Below are positions 25,191 through 32,541 of a stretch of 64,000 nt of DNA, piece by piece. Source of the DNA: Roseiarcus sp050010035 (GTDB lineage: Bacteria > Pseudomonadota > Alphaproteobacteria > Rhizobiales > Beijerinckiaceae); the NCBI GenBank assembly GCA_050010035.1, contig JBEKLU010000017.1, positions 36,107-100,106 of the forward strand. Direction: 5' to 3'. A model generated the notes under the pieces. It worked only from the letters and a program-made list of their open reading frames with translations, made no database searches and had not been told where the DNA came from. The position numbers and the translations under genes were made by a program. Position 1 is the first letter of the stretch. Each line of letters begins with the position of its first letter.

Positions 25191-25264
25191 GTCAGAGGAC
25201 AGACGACGGAGAACGGAGGACGGAGAACGGAAAAATCTCCGTCCTCTGTTCTCTGTCCTCCGAA
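25191..25264. repeat. Imperfect hairpin between phnD and phnE1
   Basis: Purine-rich repeats (GAGGACAGACGACGGAGAACGGAGGACGGAG-like, in short GGAGGAC / GGAGAAC units) are followed after an AAAAATC loop by a pyrimidine-rich complement (TCCGTCCTCTGTTCTCTGTCCTCCG in part). The fold would isolate the phnD transcript from phnE1. Such a hairpin after a binding-protein gene usually lets that protein be made in excess. Confidence 0.7.
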
Positions 25265-26197
25265 TTACGACTTGTTCTTGCGCAGCGTGTCGACGAACTT
25301 CACCAGCTCGATCGTTTTGTCGTAGTCGGCGTCGGCGACCGGCTGCCAGGGAAGATTCTTGCCGTCCGAGAGGCGCGCGAACGCGTCCTTGTCCTTGGCG
25401 GCGGCGTCGAGGAACGCTTGGCGGATGGCCTTCTTCAGATCGTCGGGCAAGTCGGAGAGATAGGCGTACGGCGAATTGATGATCAGCTCGGACTTCAGGA
25501 TGATGCGGAAGTCGTCCTTGGTCATCGGCGAGCCGTCGGCGTTCTTCAACATGCCCTTGTTGAGCATGCGCGTCAGGTTGGAATCGTCGGGCGCATTCCA
25601 CCAGTTGGCGCAGACGTCGACCGTGCCCTGCGCGAGCGCGAGAACCGCGTTCTCGTGGCTGCCGGCGAAAACGGTCTTGGCGAAGAACTTGTCCGGGTCG
25701 ATGCCGAGATGATCGAGCTCGAAGCGCGGCATGTTGTTGCCCGAGGTCGAATTCGGGTCGACGAAGCCCATCGCCTTGCCTTTGAGATCCTCGATCTTCT
25801 GGTACGGCGATTTGGCGAGCACGTAGAACACGGAATAATAGCCCTTCGAGCCGTCGCTGTTGACGTCGATGGCGAAGGCGTCGGTCTTCACGCCGACGAT
25901 GCGCGCGCGCGCGAAGGAGGCGGGGCCGTAGTAGGCGATCTGAATGTTGCCGGCGCGCTGGCCTTCGATGACGGCGGCGTAGTCGTTGGCGACGCGCAAC
26001 GTCACTTTCGCGCCGATCTCCTTGCTGAGATAATTGACGAACGGCGTCCAGCGGTCGACCGTGCCGGAAGCGTTCTCTTCGGGAATGACGGCGAACACCA
26101 GCTCCGGAAATTGCGCTTTCCAGGCCTGCGCGCGCGCGCCGGACGCGGCGACCGCGCTCAGGGCCGCGCCGATCATCAGGGAACGACGAGTAATCAT
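25265..26197 (-). CDS. phnD: PhnD, phosphonate-binding periplasmic protein
   Basis: A 310-residue binding protein with an N-terminal signal peptide (MITRRSLMIGAALSAVAASGARA). The family segments VFAVIPEENASGTVDRWTPF, YYGPASFARA, GFVDPNSTSGNNMPRF and FAGSHENAVLALAQGTVDVCANW form the ligand pocket. GGAGGAG lies just before the ATG. It delivers phosphonates to PhnE1/E2. phnC lies 35 bases upstream on the same strand. Confidence 0.94.
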   Translation of the reverse strand: MITRRSLMIGAALSAVAASGARAQAWKAQFPELVFAVIPEENASGTVDRWTPFVNYLSKEIGAKVTLRVANDYAAVIEGQRAGNIQIAYYGPASFARARIVGVKTDAFAIDVNSDGSKGYYSVFYVLAKSPYQKIEDLKGKAMGFVDPNSTSGNNMPRFELDHLGIDPDKFFAKTVFAGSHENAVLALAQGTVDVCANWWNAPDDSNLTRMLNKGMLKNADGSPMTKDDFRIILKSELIINSPYAYLSDLPDDLKKAIRQAFLDAAAKDKDAFARLSDGKNLPWQPVADADYDKTIELVKFVDTLRKNKS

Positions 26198-26232
26198 GCT
26201 CTCTCTCCTCCAGGGGGTGACTCGGTGACTGT

Positions 26233-27039
26233 TCACGCGGCGTTGTAGACCGGGGCCATCGCGCCTTCGGGCGCGTCGGCGCGATCGTCGCCGAGCGCCT
26301 CCAGGGCCTCGATGCCGTAAAGGTCGTGCGCGGCGGCGTCGGTCAGTTCGCGCGGCGCGCCGTCGAAGACGACGCGGCCGGCCGCCATGCCGATCAGGCG
26401 GTCGCAATAGCCGCGCGCCAGTTCGAGCGAGTGCAGGTTGCAGATCACGGTGATGCCGTGGTGGCGGTTGATGCGTTGCAACGCGTCCATGACGACGCGG
26501 GTGTTGCGCGGATCGAGCGAGGCGATCGGCTCGTCGGCCAGAACGATCTCCGGTTGCTGCACCAGCGCGCGCGCGATGGCGACGCGTTGTTGCTGGCCGC
26601 CCGACAGGCTGTCGGCGCGCTGGGCGGCGAGCCCGGCGATGTCGAGCTGTTCGAGCGCCGACAGCGCGATCGCGATATCCTCCTCGGACCAGAGCTGCAG
26701 GATCGCGCGCAGCGAGGCGACGTAATTGATGCGGCCGATCAGGACGTTGGTCAGCACGTCGAGCCGGCCGACCAGATTGAACTGTTGAAAAATCATCGCA
26801 CAGCGGCTGCGCCAGCTCGCCAGCGCGCGTCCCGTCAGCGCCGTCACGTCGACGTCGCCGCAGGCGATGCGGCCGGAGGTCGGCCGCTCCAGGCGGTTGA
26901 TCATGCGCAGCAGCGTCGACTTGCCCGCTCCCGATCGTCCGATCACGCCGACGAATCCGCCCGCCGCGATCGACAGAGAGACTTCGTCGACGGCGGTTTT
27001 GGACCCGAATCGGCGCGTGAGTTTTTCGACAACGAGCAT
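26233..27039 (-). CDS. phnC: PhnC, phosphonate ABC transporter ATP-binding protein
   Basis: A 268-residue ATPase, first gene of the phosphonate block. Walker A is GRSGAGKST, the family segment MIFQQFNLVGRLDVLTNVLIGR, the signature LSGGQQQR, and Walker B IVLADEPIASLDP. A Pho-box-like repeat lies 38-55 bases upstream of the start, which fits induction by phosphate starvation. phnD follows after 35 bases. Confidence 0.94.
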   Translation of the reverse strand: MLVVEKLTRRFGSKTAVDEVSLSIAAGGFVGVIGRSGAGKSTLLRMINRLERPTSGRIACGDVDVTALTGRALASWRSRCAMIFQQFNLVGRLDVLTNVLIGRINYVASLRAILQLWSEEDIAIALSALEQLDIAGLAAQRADSLSGGQQQRVAIARALVQQPEIVLADEPIASLDPRNTRVVMDALQRINRHHGITVICNLHSLELARGYCDRLIGMAAGRVVFDGAPRELTDAAAHDLYGIEALEALGDDRADAPEGAMAPVYNAA

Positions 27040-27076
27040 GCGGCCGTCCCTTCGCCGATTGGGCTAGCGGTGTTTC

Positions 27077-27094
27077 GCGACAGCCTCGTGACGC
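27077..27094 (-). promoter_or_regulatory. Pho-box-like direct repeat upstream of phnC
   Basis: On the minus strand GCGTCAC-GAGG-CTGTCGC, two 7-base repeats with 11-base spacing like the Pho box CTGTCAT-N4-CTGTCAT. The second half matches 5 of 7 bases, the first keeps GTCA. It ends 38 bases before the phnC ATG. The rest of the 344-base gap up to the TIR gene (27040-27383) shows no gene I can support. Confidence 0.45.
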
Positions 27095-27383
27095 GAGGGC
27101 GCGAAGCCGGTCGCTTGGGGCCGCGGCTGCGTGCGGCGGGGGACAGCTCCGCCCTTGTCAGGCTAGAGGTGTGAATGATATCAGACGCTTGACGCCAGAT
27201 CGAGAGGTTCGCTGATGGCGGAGAGCGGACCTGTGGACGGTCGGCGCAATCGCAGTCGCGCGCCACGCGCCGAGAAGGGCCCGACGAAGAGAAATTTGCG
27301 AACGAAGCCCGTCGCCGATCGCTCTTCGACATTCGCCGGCCGGAGCGTCCGCAATGAAGAAATCGCGTTGGATCGAGGGCGTT

Positions 27384-28118
27384 CTAGGACTTGATCGCCA
27401 GTCGCGCCCGCGCCGCCTGCACGAACGCCGCTCGATCGGACGGGGCTTTCACATGGGCGGCGAGCGCCTCACACAAGTCGTCCCGCGTGCGCGCCGTGGC
27501 GGCTGATTTCTCGATGAGGACCTTGGCGATCGGGCCGACATGATGGGCGAGCAAGGCCCTGAGCGACTCGAATTCCTGGCTGCCCGCAGCGACGATGGGC
27601 GCCTGCGGGATCTGAGCGCGCTCCTTTTCCCTTGCGGCGGCGACGGCCGTGGCGCGGGGATCGGTCGCGATCGAAGCCGCCTCGATCGGATCGCACTCGT
27701 GCGACGCTCGAGAATTCAGGGTGTCGCGGATCGTGCCGGCCAGCTTGAGAAGCGCCTGTCGCCGGTCGGGAAACATGTCGATCCATTGGCGGGTCGCGAG
27801 TTCGTAGCGCAAGGCGCCGCTGGGCGCGATCGGCGAAAGTCGGAGCGGAAAGACCGGCGCATTGACGCTTCCCGCCAGCGACAGCTCCTTTTTGACCTCC
27901 CCGGAAGCGCCCGAGTTCGTCGAGAAGAGGAAAACCATGCCGCCCGCGCGCTCGATCGAGTTGACGATGCTCTCTTGATAATTCTGGCCGCCCGAAACGT
28001 CGCGCGCCGAGAACCAGCACTTCAGCCCCTCGGCCTCCAGGAACTGAGCGACCTCGCGCGCCACCGCCTCATCCTTCGATGAATAGCAAATGAAGATGGG
28101 GGACATCTCTTGCGACAC
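27384..28118 (-). CDS. TIR-domain protein with a kinase-associated-type C-terminal domain
   Basis: A 244-residue protein. Residues 7-130 are a TIR domain: IFICYSSKDEAVAREVAQFLEAEGLKCWF, then SARDVSGGQNYQESIVNSIERAGGMVFLFS, and SGEVKKELSLA with a candidate catalytic Glu78. Bacterial TIR domains often degrade NAD+ and act in antiphage defence, or signal by protein contact. Residues 180-242 (HHVGPIAKVLIEKSAATARTRDDLCEALAAH) resemble a small helical domain I recall from the C-termini of bacterial Ser/Thr kinases; it may be an adaptor. No sensor or membrane segment is present. It is divergent from a haem-binding HAMP protein. The role is unproven. Confidence 0.75.
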   Translation of the reverse strand: MSQEMSPIFICYSSKDEAVAREVAQFLEAEGLKCWFSARDVSGGQNYQESIVNSIERAGGMVFLFSTNSGASGEVKKELSLAGSVNAPVFPLRLSPIAPSGALRYELATRQWIDMFPDRRQALLKLAGTIRDTLNSRASHECDPIEAASIATDPRATAVAAAREKERAQIPQAPIVAAGSQEFESLRALLAHHVGPIAKVLIEKSAATARTRDDLCEALAAHVKAPSDRAAFVQAARARLAIKS

Positions 28119-28360
28119 GTCGTTTTCGCTCTGGCGCCTACGCCAATTTGCCGACCCAGCTCAATTGTTTACCGAATTCACAGTGCGGTGGCTAGCCGCG
28201 CCGATCGACGGCGGGGGCAACCGCGCCGCCGGCCTGCCGGTTTTAGCCCGCCCCTTTTTCAAGGATGCCGTCGCGCTCGGCGCGCCTTTCGGAGTAGGTT
28301 TGCGGCTCGCGGGCTCGAGCGATCTCCGGCCACGCGTCTTTGCGCCAACGGAGCGAAGTC

Positions 28361-29230
28361 ATGGGGCTTAGTGCAAAGTTCAATCTCGTGATCCTGGCGG
28401 CCTTCGCGATCGGGTTCCTGGTCGCCGCCGTCGTCCTCGACCGCGTCTTCATCGAAAGCGCGCGCGAGCAGGTCTTGCAGAACGCCCGCATCATGATGAC
28501 GGCGGTCAACGCCATTCGCAGCTACACCGACCAGGAACTCGTGCCTCTGCTTCCCAAGGAGGTCGACGGGAAATTCGTCGCGGAGAACGTCCCCGCCTTT
28601 GCAGCGCAGAAGAATTTCAAGGCCGTGCAGGCGGCTTTCGCTGGCTACACCTATCGAGAACCGGCGCTCAATCCGACCAATCTGTCCGATCGAGCGCAGG
28701 ATTGGGAGGCCGACGTCATCAGCTTGTTCCGTAACGAACCGGACCGCCGGGAGGTGGTGGTCGAACGCGACACGCCGGTCGGACCCACGCTCAATCTGGC
28801 GCGGCCGGTTTCGGTCGACGGCGAAGCTTGCCTGACCTGCCACTCCACGTCGGAGGCGGCGCCGACGGCCCTGACGCGGACATACGGGACGGCGAACGGA
28901 TTCGGATGGAAGCTCAATGAGACGGTAGGGGCGCAAATCCTGTCGGTGCCGATGGCGGTGCCGCTCAAGCTCGCCCGCGACGCTTACTTCACCTTCATGG
29001 GCGTCCTGGTCGCGATATTCGCGATCGTCTTCGTTATCTTGAACTTGTTGCTGCACTATTTGGTGATCGTGCCGGTCCAGCGGGTGTCGAAAGCGGCCGA
29101 CGCGATCAGCATGGGTGAGGAGAACGTCGAGGTCTATGTGAAAGCCGGCAAGGACGAAATTTCGTCGCTCTCCGTCTCCTTCGCCCGCATGCAGGAAAGC
29201 CTCAAGCACGCGATGGAGATGATCAAATGA
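28361..29230 (+). CDS. Tll0287-like (DUF3365) haem-binding sensor with HAMP domain
   Basis: A 289-residue membrane protein. TM1 (about 8-28) and TM2 (about 210-232) flank a periplasmic Tll0287-like / DUF3365 domain with a c-type haem motif CLTCH (Cys157, Cys160, His161). A HAMP domain follows (about 233-285), and the protein stops there without kinase, cyclase or methyl-accepting domain. It could pass a redox or gas signal to a separate partner. The start at 28361 has GGAG 7 bases upstream; an earlier TTG is unlikely. The TIR gene lies 242 bases away and divergent, and is one candidate partner. Confidence 0.82.
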   Translation: MGLSAKFNLVILAAFAIGFLVAAVVLDRVFIESAREQVLQNARIMMTAVNAIRSYTDQELVPLLPKEVDGKFVAENVPAFAAQKNFKAVQAAFAGYTYREPALNPTNLSDRAQDWEADVISLFRNEPDRREVVVERDTPVGPTLNLARPVSVDGEACLTCHSTSEAAPTALTRTYGTANGFGWKLNETVGAQILSVPMAVPLKLARDAYFTFMGVLVAIFAIVFVILNLLLHYLVIVPVQRVSKAADAISMGEENVEVYVKAGKDEISSLSVSFARMQESLKHAMEMIK

Positions 29231-29392
29231 TCCCGCTTCCGGCTCGGCGCGCCCGCGTCGAGCGTCGGATTTCATCCGCTACGCCTTTGGCGCCCTGACG
29301 CATTACCGGCTATGACGCTTGCGGCGATCCTGGGTGGCGGCTCGCCGGCCGCGCCGCGCCGCGCCGGGGACGCGATCGGGAGGGACACGACC

Positions 29393-30520
29393 ATGCGCAT
29401 CAAAGCCGCCATGCTTCGCCAAATGGGATCGCCGGTCCCTTACGCGCGCTCGAAGCCGCTCGAGATCGTCGAAGTCGATCTGGCGGAGCCCGGCCGGGGC
29501 GAAGTTCTGGTCAAGATCAGGGCCGCCGGCCTCTGCCACTCCGACCTTTCCGTCATCGACGGCGCCCGTCCGCGTCCGACGCCGATGGTGCTGGGGCACG
29601 AGGCCGCCGGCGTCGTCGAGGCGATCGGCGAAGGCGTCGATGGCCTCGCGGCGGGCGATCGGGTCGTGCTCGTCTTCATGCCGAGCTGCGGCCATTGCCT
29701 GCCCTGCGCGACCGGCCGGCCGGCCTTGTGCGAACCGGGCGCGCGGGCCAATGGCGCGGGCGCGCTGCTGCGCGGCGACCGGCGGCTGACCTTCGCCTGC
29801 GAGCCCGTCAACCATCATCTCGGCGTCTCGGCCTTCGCCGAATACGCGGTGGTGTCGCAGGAATCCTGCGTCAAGGTCGACGACGCTCTGCCGTTCGAGC
29901 ACGCCGCGCTGTTCGGCTGCGCCGTGCTGACCGGCGTCGGCGCGGTGGTGAACACGGCGAAAGTTCCGCCCGGCGCTTCCGTGGCGGTCGTCGGGCTCGG
30001 CGGCGTCGGCTTGAGCTCGGTGCTGGGAGCGGCGGTTTCGGGCGCGCGCCAGATCGTCGCGGTCGATCTGTCGGACGAGAAGCTCGCTTTCGCCCGGGAG
30101 CTGGGCGCCACCGACGCCGTCAACGCCGGCGGCGCCGATGCGGCCAAGCAGATCAAGGACATTACGGGCGGCGGGGTCGACTTCTTTTTCGAAATGGCGG
30201 GCGCCGTTCCGGCGCTCGAACTCGCCTACGCCGCGACGGCGCGAGGCGGCGTCACGGTGACCGCCGGCCTGCCGCACCCCGACCGCAAGCTTTCGATCCA
30301 GGCGGTGAGCCTGGTCGCCGAAGAGCGCACCCTGAAGGGCTCCTACATCGGCTCGTGCGTGCCGCGGCGGGACCTGCCGCATTTCGTCTCGCTGTTCCAG
30401 TCGGGAAAAATGCGGGTCGATCGGCTCCTCACGCACCGCTTGCGGCTGGAGGACATCAACGAAGGTTTCGATCGGCTGCGCGAGGGCGTCGGGGTGAGGC
30501 AGGTCGTCCTGTTTCCGTGA
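29393..30520 (+). CDS. Zinc-dependent alcohol dehydrogenase (MDR family)
   Basis: A 375-residue medium-chain dehydrogenase. Catalytic zinc ligands are GLCHSD and GHE; the structural zinc site is the four-cysteine loop CGHCLPCATGRPALC. The cofactor motif is GLGGVGLSSV, followed by VDLSDEKL, where the Asp favours NAD. The build is that of class III-like alcohol dehydrogenases acting on primary alcohols or aldehydes, although the glutathione-type signature is not clear. The ATG at 29393 has GGGAGGG upstream. Confidence 0.87.
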   Translation: MRIKAAMLRQMGSPVPYARSKPLEIVEVDLAEPGRGEVLVKIRAAGLCHSDLSVIDGARPRPTPMVLGHEAAGVVEAIGEGVDGLAAGDRVVLVFMPSCGHCLPCATGRPALCEPGARANGAGALLRGDRRLTFACEPVNHHLGVSAFAEYAVVSQESCVKVDDALPFEHAALFGCAVLTGVGAVVNTAKVPPGASVAVVGLGGVGLSSVLGAAVSGARQIVAVDLSDEKLAFARELGATDAVNAGGADAAKQIKDITGGGVDFFFEMAGAVPALELAYAATARGGVTVTAGLPHPDRKLSIQAVSLVAEERTLKGSYIGSCVPRRDLPHFVSLFQSGKMRVDRLLTHRLRLEDINEGFDRLREGVGVRQVVLFP

Positions 30521-30567
30521 GGGGGCGCGGCGCGTTGTCGCCGCTCGCTCTGGCGCGTTCCCGAAGC

Positions 30568-31560
30568 TCAGCCGAAGCGGCGCCTTCGCCATTCGATCAG
30601 TTTGCCGCTGACCTCGTCGGGCTTTTCCTCCTGAGTCCAATGGCCGCAGTCCCTGACGAGGTATGTCTCGAGATCGGGAACGAGGCCTTCCATGCCTTGC
30701 GTCGCCGAAGGCGGCTGGACGGGGTCGAGTTCGGCCATGATCATCAGCGAGGGAACGCGGACCATCCGGTCCTGTCCGGCCGAGCGCTGCCAGTTGCGGG
30801 TGATGTTGCGATACCAGTTGAGGCCGCCGGTGAAGCCGGACGCCTTGAACGCGTCGACGAAGACCTTCATTTCTTCCTCGGCGAGAAGGCGCCTGCGCGC
30901 GTCCCTCTTCGGGTCGTAGGCCGCGACCATCGCCGGAAAATCGAGATTGAGGCTCGGCGACGCGCCGATGCCGGCGATCGCGCCGTCCGCGGCGGCGGCG
31001 GGCGCCGCCTTCGGCGCGCGCATGAACGCATCGAACAATTTATCGACATTCACCGCGAAAATCCGGTCCGGCTCGTGGCCGGGATTCTGGAACTGCACGA
31101 TGTACATGCGCTCGCCGTAGCGCTTGCGCAGGATGACGATCGGGTCGATCGGCGCCCGCCGAACGTGCGGCGTGTTGAGCGCGACGACGCCGGCGACCCG
31201 GGAGGGATGTCTGATCGGCATTTCCCAGGCGACGAAGCCGCCCCAATCGTGGCCGACGAAGATCGCCTTCTCGATGTCGAGCGCGTCGAGCAGCCCGACG
31301 AGATCGCCGGTCAAGCAGTCGATGTCGTAGTCGGCGACCGACTCGGGGACGTCGCTCGCGCCAAAACCGCGCTGGTCGGGCGCGATCACGCGCAGGCCGG
31401 CCTCGCTCAGCGCCTGGATCTGCCGGCGCCAGGTGAACGCGATCTCCGGCCAGCCGTGGCAGAGGACCATCGGCGGCCTGTCGCTCGGCGGTCCGGCCTC
31501 ATAGAAGCCGAGGCGCACGCCGTTGACCTTGGTGAAGCGCAACGGCGGCATGTCGATCAT
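30568..31560 (-). CDS. Epoxide hydrolase-like alpha/beta hydrolase
   Basis: A 330-residue alpha/beta hydrolase. The HGWPE oxyanion segment, the DQRGFGASD loop, the nucleophile motif GHDWGG (Asp), a tyrosine-containing cap region and the late Asp/His pair (ELDPVQPP, DCGHWTQEEKP) are those of soluble epoxide hydrolases. A haloalkane dehalogenase is less likely given HGWPE and the cap. Start 31560 or 31551. It is convergent with the alcohol dehydrogenase gene, 47 bases away. Confidence 0.85.
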   Translation of the reverse strand: MIDMPPLRFTKVNGVRLGFYEAGPPSDRPPMVLCHGWPEIAFTWRRQIQALSEAGLRVIAPDQRGFGASDVPESVADYDIDCLTGDLVGLLDALDIEKAIFVGHDWGGFVAWEMPIRHPSRVAGVVALNTPHVRRAPIDPIVILRKRYGERMYIVQFQNPGHEPDRIFAVNVDKLFDAFMRAPKAAPAAAADGAIAGIGASPSLNLDFPAMVAAYDPKRDARRRLLAEEEMKVFVDAFKASGFTGGLNWYRNITRNWQRSAGQDRMVRVPSLMIMAELDPVQPPSATQGMEGLVPDLETYLVRDCGHWTQEEKPDEVSGKLIEWRRRRFG

Positions 31561-31631
31561 GACGGCGACTTTCGCATGTTGGGCGCGCTCCCGGGTCTCG
31601 ATACGCCGGCGTTGACGGCCCCTCTCGCCGG

Positions 31632-32345
31632 TCAATCCTCGTGAGGGACCTTGTCGGCGGAGCGTCGCTTTGCGCCGCTCTTGCGTGCGTCGGCGCCGCT
31701 CTTGCCCGCGTCGGCGCCGTGTGGCTTGGCGTGCGGCGCGCACCAGCCGGGCAGGTAGCTCGCGTCCTCCGACTTGGCGAAATCCAGAGCGACTTGCAGC
31801 GCCGCGGAGAAATCCTTGCGCACGTCCTTGGGCTTGATGCGGCGGCGCAGGAAATCGGCCCAGACGAATTCGGAAAAGGGCGTCGAATCCTTCGCGAATC
31901 CGCCGATGTTGCGCAATTCGCCCGCCAGCGAACGATAGGGATCGTCCGCCATGTCTTTGATGGTCTTCGGCAGGTCCGCATAGTCGCGGCGACGGCCTTT
32001 GCCGTCATAGGGATGGGTCCAGCCGTGAAAATCCATCAAGTTCCAAAAGTCTTGCGGGTCGAGCTTATGGAAGTCGGCGACGATGGTGACGAAGACGCTG
32101 TCGACCCCTTCGTCGTGCAGCGCGCGCACGAGGTGATGGTGGTCGATGAGAAAACGCTGCTCGCCGGGTCCGACGACGACGGGCACCATGTGATGGCCGA
32201 GAAAATCGGTCAGCTTCTTCCGATTCTGCGTACTCCACGACTTTCGCTTGAGCGCGACTTCGTTCATGCCGAGCGTCATCTGCGTCGGCCGCAATTCGAG
32301 GACAAGCGTCGCGTGCAGGCTGGGTTCACGAATGGAGTAGCTCAT
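31632..32345 (-). CDS. ParB-like protein (ParBc_2 family)
   Basis: A 237-residue protein of the putative ParB-like nuclease family ParBc_2. The core is LELRPTQMTLGMNEVALKRKSW, then FLGHHMVPVVVGPGEQRFLIDHHHLVRAL, and later WADFLRRRI. Family members are stand-alone and not chromosome-partitioning ParB proteins; their substrate is not well defined. The C-terminus (AGKSGADARKSGAKRRSADK) is a basic low-complexity tail. It lies upstream of and parallel to the epoxide hydrolase gene. Confidence 0.8.
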   Translation of the reverse strand: MSYSIREPSLHATLVLELRPTQMTLGMNEVALKRKSWSTQNRKKLTDFLGHHMVPVVVGPGEQRFLIDHHHLVRALHDEGVDSVFVTIVADFHKLDPQDFWNLMDFHGWTHPYDGKGRRRDYADLPKTIKDMADDPYRSLAGELRNIGGFAKDSTPFSEFVWADFLRRRIKPKDVRKDFSAALQVALDFAKSEDASYLPGWCAPHAKPHGADAGKSGADARKSGAKRRSADKVPHED

Positions 32346-32541
32346 CGAAATTCACCGATCGGGCGCGAGGCGGAGCAAGAGCCTAATGAACATGTCGTAA
32401 GCGGCCGAAGGGGTCAATGGAAGCCGGCGGCCCGCCCGCGGCGACAAACGGCGGCGCGGCCAACCGATTTGACCCCTCCGCGCAAATCATGTTTTGTCGC
32501 CGCCGTTCGCCGAACATTCCTGAAAACGAGACCTCCAAGAC

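Noticed and set aside
27214..27393. A 59-codon plus-strand ORF in the phnC-TIR gap
   Set aside because: It has no Shine-Dalgarno, is strongly basic and low in hydrophobic residues, and overlaps the TIR gene end.
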